Shown: positions 1-5,037 of the stretch, one piece after another
Numbering within the stretch: position 1 is the stretch's first letter
How the letters are laid out: each line of letters starts with the position of its first letter
Assembly (NCBI GenBank): GCA_036555125.1
Contig: DATBLY010000087.1
Location: 1-5,037 of the forward strand
Length of the DNA stretch: 5,037 nt
Reading direction: 5' to 3'
DNA from: DATBLY01 sp036555125
GTDB taxonomy: Bacteria > Actinomycetota > UBA4738 > HRBIN12
Position numbers and translations under genes: made by a program
Notes under the pieces: generated by a model
What the model was told of the DNA's origin: nothing
The model's input: the letters and a program-made list of their open reading frames with translations, nothing else
Database searches by the model: none

Positions 1-2496
1 GAGGACCTCTCGACAACGTCGGATCGCGGCTCCGACGGGGGCGGACCCGCGGGCGAAGACCGTCCCGAGGGTCCCGTAGATCGCGGTCTGTTCGCTGGCG
101 TCGCCCGCTCGGATCGCGTGGACCAGCGCGCGGTCGAGCGCGGCCACCGCGTCGCTCATCCGTCCGTCGGCGAACCCGATCTCCGAGATCAGCCGCCAGG
201 CCATCGAGCTGCCGCCGTCGTCGCCCGCTCGCTCGAACACGGCGAGCGCCGCATCGGCGTCGCCTCGGGCGTCGCCCCCGACGTCCCCGAGCTCCAGCCG
301 CCGCCGGACGATCGCCCGCATCCGCATCCGGTCGTCCCCGGCGGCGGTCGCCCGCTCGATCGCCTCGTCGAACGCGTCCCTCCCGCCGTCCCAGTCCCCC
401 ACGTCGGGGAGGGTGCTCCCCAGGTCGGTGAGGACGTCGACCCGCAACGGATCGTCCGGCCGCAGCAGCCCCGCGGCGCGCGACAGGAGGTTGATCGTGG
501 CCGACCGGTCGCCGCGGACGAACGCCTGCCGGCCGGCGCTCGCGAGCCGGTGCCCGGCGGCGTCGCCGAGCGCGCGCTCGCGGTCGGACCCCGTGCCGAG
601 CTCGATCCGGTACCGGTACGCCTGCTCGAGGTGGTGGCCGACGATCTCGTCCTGCTCCCCGAGCGCACCCTCGAGGCCGTCGAGCCACCCCGCGAAGCGC
701 TCGTGCAGCTCGGCCCGCTCGGCCTTCGCGATCGAGTCGTAGGCGGCGTCGCGGATCAGCAGGTGCCGGAACGCGAACGCCTCGGTCTCCGGCAGGTCCG
801 ATCGCTCCTGACGCACGAACTGGTGACGGACGAGCGATCGCAACCCGGCGGCGACCGCGTCGGGTCCCTGCCGTGCGATCGCACGCACGGCGGCCGGGTA
901 GAAGACCTGGCCCATCACCGACGCCACGTCGAGCAAGCGGCGCTCGGGGGCGGGCAGCGTGTCGAGCCGAGCGGCGAGCAGCGCCGCGATCGTCGGAGGG
1001 ACGGGCGCCTCGGCGAGATCCCCGGTCGTGACCCACCGCCCCTCCTCCAGGGCGACGTGACCCTCGTCGACCAGCAGGCCCGTGACCTCCTCCGCGAACA
1101 GCGGGTTCCCACCGGCGGCGTCGACGATCCGATCGCGGACCGCCTCGTCCACGGCGACGGTCAACAGGTTGGCGACCAGGGCGCCGCACGCCCCGGGGTC
1201 CAGGGGCTCGAGCAGGATCGAGGTCGCGTTCAGCTTCCCGCCCGCCCAGCCCGGATGCTCGTCCAGGAGCTCGGGACGGGCCATGCACGCCAACAGGATC
1301 GGGACGTCGGTGGCGAAGTCGGCGACGTGCTCCAGCAGCTCGAGGAAGCGCGGCTCCGCCCACTGCAGGTCGTCGATCACGAAGACCAACGGGCGGTCGG
1401 ACGCGAGGTGCTCGAGCAGCGTCCGGACGGCCCAGGACAGCTCCCCCGGCGCCGCCTCGCTCCCGGGGATGCCGATCGCCTGTCCCACGAGGGCGGCGAC
1501 GCGTCCGGCCGTCGCGTCGCCGCCGACGATCGCGCCGAGCTTCGCTCGGGCGGCCTCGGGGGAATCGGAATCGGCGAGACCGGCTTGCTCGATCAAGGCC
1601 TCGGCGAGGGGATAGAACGTGATGCCCTCGCCGTACGGCAGACAGCGTCCGCGCAGGATCGTCGCGCGATCGCCGACCTCGTCGACGAACGCGGCCATCA
1701 ACCGGGACTTCCCCACCCCGGCCACCCCCAGCACCGTGAAGAGTTGGCACGCGTCGTCGGTGACGGTTCGGTCGAACGCGCCCCGGAGGAGCGTCAGCTC
1801 ACGCTCCCGGCCCACGATCGGGGCGTCGAGGTGCCGCGCGAACCCGGCGGCCCCCGGCGTGACGTCGAGCAGCCGGAACGCCGGTACCGGCTCGGCCTTC
1901 CCCTTCAGGTCGAGCGCCTCGACGGGTTCGGCCGAGACCGCCTCCCGCACCAACCGGTACGTGGCGATCCCGAGGAGGATCTCGCCGGGCTCCGCGGCCT
2001 GCTCGAGGCGCGCCGCCACGTTCACCGTGTCGCCGACGACGACCGCGTCCGTCGAGCCCGCCACCACCTCGCCGGTGTTCACCCCGATCCGGCACGCGAG
2101 CGTCACGCCGTGCTCGCGACCGAGCTCCGGGTTCAACCCGTCGAGGACCTCCCGCATCTCCGCCGCGGCGCGCACGGCACGGAGTGCATCGTCCTCGTGG
2201 ACCTGGGGCACGCCGAACGCCGCCATCACCGCGTCGCCGATGAACTTCTCGACCGTCCCGCCGTGGCGGTCGATGGGCACGCGCATCGCATCGAAGTAGC
2301 GACGGGTGACGAGCCGGAGCGTCTCCGGGTCGAGCCCTTCGGCCATCGCCGTCGACCCGACCAGATCGCAGAACAGGACCGTGACCGTCTTCCGGACGTC
2401 GGGGCCGTGGGTGGCCTCACCCAAGGGGGCCGCGCAGGCCCCACAGAACCGACTCGTCTCCGGGTTCTCGTGCCCGCACGCTCGGCACGTGAGCAC
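1..2496 (-). CDS. Adenylate/guanylate cyclase with N-terminal zinc ribbon, STAND/AAA ATPase and TPR-like region (3' end outside window)
   Basis: Predicted cytoplasmic signalling protein making a cyclic nucleotide (probably cAMP) under control of an ATPase switch. I translated 832 codons with no frameshift or stop; the C-terminus is cut by the window edge. Residues 4-21 form a CxxC-x10-CxxC zinc ribbon (C4, C7, C18, C21). Residues 33-212 are a class III cyclase domain: metal aspartates D44 (FCDLVGST) and D88 (KFIGDAVMA), substrate-contacting K84, and N159 and R163 in GDTVNVAAR, so the catalytic set looks complete. Residues 225-440 are the ATPase: Walker A GVAGVGKS at 257-264, Walker B-like VFVIDDLQWAE around D375/D376. 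A helical region follows (for example FRHLLIRDAAYDSI near 576-589), then TPR-like helices to the edge. GTG at 2496 was chosen because the zinc ribbon starts three codons later and a -10-like hexamer fits it; an in-frame ATG at 2532 would add 12 residues. The family is certain, the ligand is unknown. Confidence 0.93.
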   Translation of the reverse strand, partial: MLTCRACGHENPETSRFCGACAAPLGEATHGPDVRKTVTVLFCDLVGSTAMAEGLDPETLRLVTRRYFDAMRVPIDRHGGTVEKFIGDAVMAAFGVPQVHEDDALRAVRAAAEMREVLDGLNPELGREHGVTLACRIGVNTGEVVAGSTDAVVVGDTVNVAARLEQAAEPGEILLGIATYRLVREAVSAEPVEALDLKGKAEPVPAFRLLDVTPGAAGFARHLDAPIVGRERELTLLRGAFDRTVTDDACQLFTVLGVAGVGKSRLMAAFVDEVGDRATILRGRCLPYGEGITFYPLAEALIEQAGLADSDSPEAARAKLGAIVGGDATAGRVAALVGQAIGIPGSEAAPGELSWAVRTLLEHLASDRPLVFVIDDLQWAEPRFLELLEHVADFATDVPILLACMARPELLDEHPGWAGGKLNATSILLEPLDPGACGALVANLLTVAVDEAVRDRIVDAAGGNPLFAEEVTGLLVDEGHVALEEGRWVTTGDLAEAPVPPTIAALLAARLDTLPAPERRLLDVASVMGQVFYPAAVRAIARQGPDAVAAGLRSLVRHQFVRQERSDLPETEAFAFRHLLIRDAAYDSIAKAERAELHERFAGWLDGLEGALGEQDEIVGHHLEQAYRYRIELGTGSDRERALGDAAGHRLASAGRQAFVRGDRSATINLLSRAAGLLRPDDPLRVDVLTDLGSTLPDVGDWDGGRDAFDEAIERATAAGDDRMRMRAIVRRRLELGDVGGDARGDADAALAVFERAGDDGGSSMAWRLISEIGFADGRMSDAVAALDRALVHAIRAGDASEQTAIYGTLGTVFARGSAPVGAAIRRCREVL

Positions 2497-2502
2497 GGGG
2501 TC

Positions 2503-2508
2503 AGCGTA
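2503..2508 (-). promoter_or_regulatory. Candidate -10 element (TACGCT) for a leaderless cyclase-ATPase transcript
   Basis: On the minus strand TACGCT fits the TAnnnT pattern of bacterial -10 elements and ends six bases before the GTG start at 2496, so transcription would begin at or next to the start codon. No purine-rich ribosome binding site precedes the GTG, which agrees with a leaderless message. No convincing -35 was seen. Such hexamers arise by chance, so this rests on position rather than sequence strength. Confidence 0.35.
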
Positions 2509-2545
2509 GGGCCACGGGACCCGTCGCGCCATCGACCGCGCGCGG

Positions 2546-2561
2546 CTCGAACCCTCGAACC
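2546..2561. repeat. Perfect tandem octamer (CTCGAACC x2) in the divergent control region
   Basis: Two identical 8-base units lie back to back at 2546-2553 and 2554-2561, each containing TCGA. They sit between the two candidate -10 elements, 12 bases upstream of the plus-strand one, where an activator or repressor shared by both divergent genes could bind. Short spacing would put two copies on nearly the same face only if the regulator tolerates 8-bp spacing. It could also be a chance duplication. No known operator was recognised. Confidence 0.45.
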
Positions 2562-2572
2562 CCGACGTCCGA

Positions 2573-2578
2573 TATCCT
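2573..2578 (+). promoter_or_regulatory. Candidate -10 element (TATCCT) for the split-barrel/cupin-cyclase operon
   Basis: TATCCT matches TAnnnT and is one of the few AT-richer spots in the gap. It ends nine bases before the ATG at 2588, giving a leader of about zero to three bases. The bases between it and the ATG (GTCCGCCGC) contain no Shine-Dalgarno-like sequence, which supports leaderless or near-leaderless translation. A -35 is not clear; the region it would occupy overlaps the tandem octamer at 2546-2561. Confidence 0.4.
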
Positions 2579-2587
2579 GTCCGCCGC

Positions 2588-3367
2588 ATGCCGACCATCG
2601 GGGAGCTCGTCGCCGCGGCCGTCGTGGACGAACGCGTCTGGGAGGCGTACGGCGACCAGGCCTCCGACGGCATCTACCTCGTCGGCCAGCCCGGTCCCGC
2701 GCTGCCGTTCGTGCTCTTCCGCGCCTGGAAGGTCCCGGTCGGGTTCGTCAACGAGGAGATCCGGCTGGTCGGCCCGTCGGGGCGCACGATCCACCGCTGG
2801 GGTCCCGAGGTGCGTCGGATGATCGGGGCGATGGACCTCACGACCGAGGTCGACCGGATCGACTCCGCCGTCTTCGACGAGTCCGGCAACTTCGTCGCCT
2901 CGTTCATCCTCGACGGCGAGATCGTCGGCGAGATCGGCTTCCCGGTCTACGTGCAGGCCGCGCCGGCGAAGCTCGCGAAGGAGACCGAGGACGGCCTGAA
3001 GAAGTCGGACGTGATCTGGGTGGGGGCGGACTACGGCGAGCGGCGCCTGACGGTCCCGGCGTGGTTCGCCTACCGCAACGGCCGGATCTACGTGCTGTCC
3101 CAGAAGGAGCACGGTCCCGAGGAGCAGACGATCCCGGGCGTCCCCGACGCCCCGCAGCTGGTCGTCGTGACGCGCCGGAAAGGACGCGACACGGCGCTCG
3201 AGGAGTTCACCGCGGCGCCCCGCCTGCTGGAGGGTGCGGAGTGGGAGGACGCCGCGAAGCTGCTCGTGGACCGGCGCCGCAGCCGCATCGGGCCGCCGGC
3301 CGATTCCCTGAGCCGCTGGCGCGGCTCGTGCTACATCGTCGAGCTGACGCCGAACGTCGCCGCCTGA
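2588..3367 (+). CDS. Hypothetical protein with C-terminal split-barrel (PNPOx/flavin-reductase-like) region
   Basis: A 259-residue soluble protein with no signal peptide or membrane segment; I do not recognise the full-length family. Residues about 27-122 are rich in short beta strands and match nothing I know. Residues about 138-229 resemble FMN-binding split-barrel proteins of the pyridoxamine-phosphate-oxidase type: strands around VIWVGA (142-147), LTVPAWFAYRNGRIYVLS (154-171), an EEQTIPG turn (178-184), LVVVTRRKG (191-199) and a WEDAAKLLVDRRR helix (219-231). Conserved-looking WRG and a final VELTP strand end the domain. Flavin binding is inferred from pattern only. ATG 2588 is the only ATG, GTG or TTG in frame after a TAG at 2507, so the start is firm. 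It lacks a Shine-Dalgarno and is probably leaderless. The cupin-cyclase gene follows after 14 bases, so the two are likely one operon and may share a function. Confidence 0.85.
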   Translation: MPTIGELVAAAVVDERVWEAYGDQASDGIYLVGQPGPALPFVLFRAWKVPVGFVNEEIRLVGPSGRTIHRWGPEVRRMIGAMDLTTEVDRIDSAVFDESGNFVASFILDGEIVGEIGFPVYVQAAPAKLAKETEDGLKKSDVIWVGADYGERRLTVPAWFAYRNGRIYVLSQKEHGPEEQTIPGVPDAPQLVVVTRRKGRDTALEEFTAAPRLLEGAEWEDAAKLLVDRRRSRIGPPADSLSRWRGSCYIVELTPNVAA

Positions 3368-3373
3368 GGGCGG
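3360..3373 (+). promoter_or_regulatory. Stop-codon hairpin overlapping the ribosome binding site of the cupin-cyclase gene
   Basis: CCGCC at 3360-3364 pairs with GGCGG at 3369-3373 around a TGAG loop that contains the TGA stop of the upstream gene (3365-3367). The best Shine-Dalgarno for the ATG at 3382 is GAGGG at 3366-3370, 11 bases upstream, so its 3' part lies in the stem. A ribosome finishing the upstream gene would open the hairpin, which fits translational coupling. The stem is only five pairs and GC-rich sequence makes such stems easily. Confidence 0.35.
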
Positions 3374-3381
3374 GCTCGCGG

Positions 3382-4221
3382 ATGGACCTCATCCGACGCT
3401 GGGACGAGCCGGACGAGACCGTTCGGTTCGGCGGCGTCACCGAACAGCTGATCTCGATCGGCGGCCTGACCGTGTCGCGCAGCGTCCAGCCGGCGGGTTG
3501 GCACTGGCGTGAGCACTTCCGCCCCCTCGTCGGCGGCGAGTGGTGCCAGGCGCACCACGTCGGCGTGATGCTCGAGGGCCGTCAGGGGATCCGCTTCGAA
3601 GACGGCACGGAGCTCGAGTACGGACCCGGCGACCTCTACGACATCCCGCCGGGCCACGACGGCTGGACGATCGGCGACGATCCGTGCGTGTTGCTCGAGT
3701 GGGCGGGGATGCGCCGGTGGGTGGGCGGCACGACCCCCCATCGCGTCCTCGCGTCGCTGCTGTTCACCGACATCGTCGACTCCACGGGGACGGCCGCCCG
3801 CCTGGGTGACGCTCCATGGCACGACCTGCTCACGCTGCATCTCCATCAGGCCGACGAGGCGATCGAGCGGCTCGGCGGGCGTCGGATCACCACGACCGGC
3901 GACGGCATCCTCGCGTCCTTCGACGCGGCCGCGGCCGCCGTCCGATGTGCGATCGCGATCGCCGCGGCGGCCGAGGCCTCCGAGCTCCCCCTCCGGTTGG
4001 GGGTCCACGTCGGCGAGGTCGAGCTGGCGGGCGACGACGTCCGCGGCGTGACGGTCCACGAGGCATCCCGCGTGATGTCGGCGGCCGGCGGCGGGGAGAT
4101 CCTCGTGTCGGAGGCCGTCCGGCTCCTCTGCTCCGGGAGCGACCTGACCTTCGAAGACGCGGGGGAACACGAGCTCAAGGGTGTTCCGGGGCCTCGGCGC
4201 CTCTACCGGGTGCGGCGTTGA
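3382..4221 (+). CDS. Cupin domain fused to class III nucleotide cyclase domain
   Basis: Predicted cytoplasmic one-piece sensor-cyclase of 279 residues. Residues about 20-110 form a cupin: H58/H59 and E65 fall in the first motif region, and GPGDLYDIPPGHDGW (81-95) is a clear second motif with H92 as likely metal or ligand contact. Residues about 121-278 are a compact class III cyclase domain: metal aspartates D130 (FTDIVDST) and D174 (TTGDGILASF), D219 at the adenine-selecting position, R230 as transition-state arginine, and the closing GEHELKGVPG typical of these short actinobacterial cyclases. Two usual catalytic positions differ: the substrate lysine is T170 and the asparagine is H226 (histidine there is, from memory, common in this subgroup; threonine at 170 is not). 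Activity and product are therefore uncertain. ATG 3382 fits the family's N-terminus, with GAGGG 11 bases upstream. It follows the split-barrel gene by 14 bases and ends one base from the convergent DAHP synthase gene. Confidence 0.93.
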   Translation: MDLIRRWDEPDETVRFGGVTEQLISIGGLTVSRSVQPAGWHWREHFRPLVGGEWCQAHHVGVMLEGRQGIRFEDGTELEYGPGDLYDIPPGHDGWTIGDDPCVLLEWAGMRRWVGGTTPHRVLASLLFTDIVDSTGTAARLGDAPWHDLLTLHLHQADEAIERLGGRRITTTGDGILASFDAAAAAVRCAIAIAAAAEASELPLRLGVHVGEVELAGDDVRGVTVHEASRVMSAAGGGEILVSEAVRLLCSGSDLTFEDAGEHELKGVPGPRRLYRVRR

Positions 4222-4222
4222 C

Positions 4223-5037
4223 CTAGTGGTTCACGGGGCGGCCGAGCGCGTCGGCCAGCGCCTCGAGCTCTCGGCCCAGCAGGATCATCTCATCGGGCGT
4301 GAGCGCCTGCGGCCCGTCGCACAGCGCCTGCTCCGGGTCCGGGTGGACGTCGATCATCACCGCGTCGGCGCCCGCGGCGATCGCCGCGCGGGCCATCGGC
4401 GCGACCAGGTGCCGCTTCCCCACCGCGTGCGACGGGTCGACCATCACCGGCAGGTGCGTCTCGGCCTGTGCCACCGCCATCCCGGCCAGGTCCAGCGTGT
4501 TGCGCGTGGACGGCTCGAAGGTCCGGATCCCGCGCTCGCACAGGATGATCTCCGAGTTGCCGCGCTGGGCGACGTACTCGGCGGCCTGCAGCCACTCCTC
4601 GATCGTCATCGCGAGGCCGCGCTTCAGCATGACCGGCTTGTTCGTGAGGCCGACCTCCTTCAGGAGCTCGAAGTTCTGGGCGTTCCGCGTCCCGACCCGG
4701 ATGCAGTCGGCGACCTCGGCGACGTGCGCCACGTGGTGCACGTCGACGACCTCGACGATGATCGGCAGGCCCGTCTCCCGGCGGCACTCACCCAGGATCT
4801 CGAGGCCTTCCTCGCCGAGCCCCTGGAAGGAGTACGGCGACGTCCTGGGCTTGTAGACGTCGCCGCGCAGGATCGTGGCGCCCGCCTCCTTGGCCGCCTT
4901 CGTCGCGATCATCGCCTGCTCGGCGCTCTCGACGGCGCACGGCCCCGCGATGATCGTGAAGCTGTCGCGGCCGACCGGCGTGGTCCCCACCTTCACGATC
5001 GTCGTCTCGGGGTGCAGATCGCGGGCGACCATCTTGT
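4223..5037 (-). CDS. aroF: 3-deoxy-7-phosphoheptulonate (DAHP) synthase, type I-beta (5' end outside window)
   Basis: Catalyses phosphoenolpyruvate plus erythrose 4-phosphate to DAHP, the first step of the shikimate route to aromatic amino acids. Numbering from the methionine codon at 5032: IAGPCAVE with metal-ligand C32, KPRTSPYSFQG (61-71) for substrate binding, GTRNAQNF (114-121), LKRG (136-139), ILCERGIRTFE (163-173), VDPSHAVGKR with metal-ligand H202, and DVHPDPEQALCDG with D239. All are hallmarks of the Thermotoga/Bacillus-type I-beta family. The final glutamate ligand of the family is replaced by D228. The reading frame stays open to the window edge, and the residues around the first Met (K-M-V-A-R-D-L-H-P-E) align with an internal stretch of Thermotoga maritima DAHP synthase (KLVSREFHPE), after its roughly 70-residue ferredoxin-like regulatory domain. 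The true start is thus probably upstream and that domain may be present. Stop is TAG at 4225-4223. The symbol follows common usage for this family. Confidence 0.95.
   Translation of the reverse strand, partial: KMVARDLHPETTIVKVGTTPVGRDSFTIIAGPCAVESAEQAMIATKAAKEAGATILRGDVYKPRTSPYSFQGLGEEGLEILGECRRETGLPIIVEVVDVHHVAHVAEVADCIRVGTRNAQNFELLKEVGLTNKPVMLKRGLAMTIEEWLQAAEYVAQRGNSEIILCERGIRTFEPSTRNTLDLAGMAVAQAETHLPVMVDPSHAVGKRHLVAPMARAAIAAGADAVMIDVHPDPEQALCDGPQALTPDEMILLGRELEALADALGRPVNH
4240..4256 (+). other. Short hairpin just past the cupin-cyclase stop codon
   Basis: GGCCGA (4240-4245) and TCGGCC (4251-4256) form a perfect six-pair stem around a five-base GCGCG loop, 19 bases after the TGA of the cupin-cyclase gene. 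It lies inside the last codons of the DAHP synthase gene on the other strand. It could slow or end the plus-strand transcript, but there is no T-tract, so it is not a standard intrinsic terminator and may only reflect base composition. Confidence 0.2.

Noticed and set aside
2532..2532. ATG at 2532 as start of the cyclase-ATPase gene.
   Set aside because: It is in frame and would add 12 residues, but these are unlike the family, there is no nearby ribosome binding site, and the GTG at 2496 is directly before the zinc ribbon with a well-placed -10-like hexamer. It is kept as an alternative only.
2501..3112. A 203-codon minus-strand frame beginning inside the split-barrel gene.
   Set aside because: Its product is a low-complexity, Asp/Arg/Val-rich string with no motif, antisense to a frame with a clear beta-strand pattern. 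It also overlaps the divergent promoter region.
3331..4170. A 279-codon minus-strand frame opposite the cupin-cyclase gene.
   Set aside because: It is the mirror of the cupin-cyclase frame, and the plus-strand product has complete cyclase and cupin motifs while this one has none.
118..4221. A 1367-codon open frame on the plus strand, apparently one giant protein.
   Set aside because: From 118 to 2496 it is the exact codon-aligned complement of the cyclase-ATPase gene, which contains conserved motifs throughout. It stays open because that gene avoids TTA, CTA and TCA codons. It then runs out of frame through the split-barrel gene and only becomes real at the ATG at 3382.
4240..4256. Intrinsic terminator between the convergent genes.
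   Set aside because: A six-pair hairpin is present but lacks a T-tract on either strand and lies within coding sequence, so I list it only as a low-confidence hairpin.
1..5037. tRNA, rRNA, CRISPR array, insertion sequence or inverted terminal repeats.
   Set aside because: Coding sequence covers all but about 110 bases, and no repeat-spacer pattern, transposase motif or RNA gene signature was found on either strand.

Overview
The window comes from a very GC-rich bacterial chromosome (about 70 % G+C by eye, codons ending almost always in G or C). Codon use, likely leaderless promoters and a cupin-cyclase fusion together suggest a deep-branching or soil actinobacterium (Actinomycetota). Another high-GC phylum such as Chloroflexota cannot be excluded, and no marker gene fixes the taxon.

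Layout: four protein genes fill nearly all of the window. (1) Positions 1-2496, minus strand, hold the first 832 codons of a large signalling protein: zinc ribbon, class III nucleotide cyclase, STAND/AAA-type ATPase and a helical TPR-like tail. Its C-terminus lies beyond the left edge. (2) A 91-bp divergent intergenic region (2497-2587) holds two TAnnnT -10-like hexamers, each placed to start transcription at or next to a start codon, and a perfect tandem octamer repeat. (3) Positions 2588-3367, plus strand, encode a 259-residue protein of unknown function whose C-terminal half looks like a flavin-reductase/PNPOx-type split barrel. (4) Positions 3382-4221, plus strand, lie 14 bp downstream and encode a 279-residue fusion of a cupin domain and a class III nucleotide cyclase domain. 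(5) Positions 4223-5037, minus strand, encode a type I-beta DAHP synthase, the first enzyme of the shikimate pathway. It is convergent with gene 4, with one base between the stop codons. Its N-terminus very probably lies beyond the right edge.

How they may work together: two cyclases of quite different architecture diverge from one short control region, one coupled to an ATPase/TPR switch and one to a small-molecule-sensing-type cupin. This looks like a cyclic-nucleotide signalling neighbourhood in which the unknown split-barrel protein is the likely partner of the cupin-cyclase (same direction, close spacing, possible translational coupling). DAHP synthase is probably an unrelated housekeeping neighbour. 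No effector (CRP-like) gene, RNA gene, mobile element or CRISPR array is visible. A very long open frame on the plus strand (118-4221) is an artefact: up to the divergent gap it is the codon-aligned antisense of gene 1, and only its last 279 codons are a real gene.
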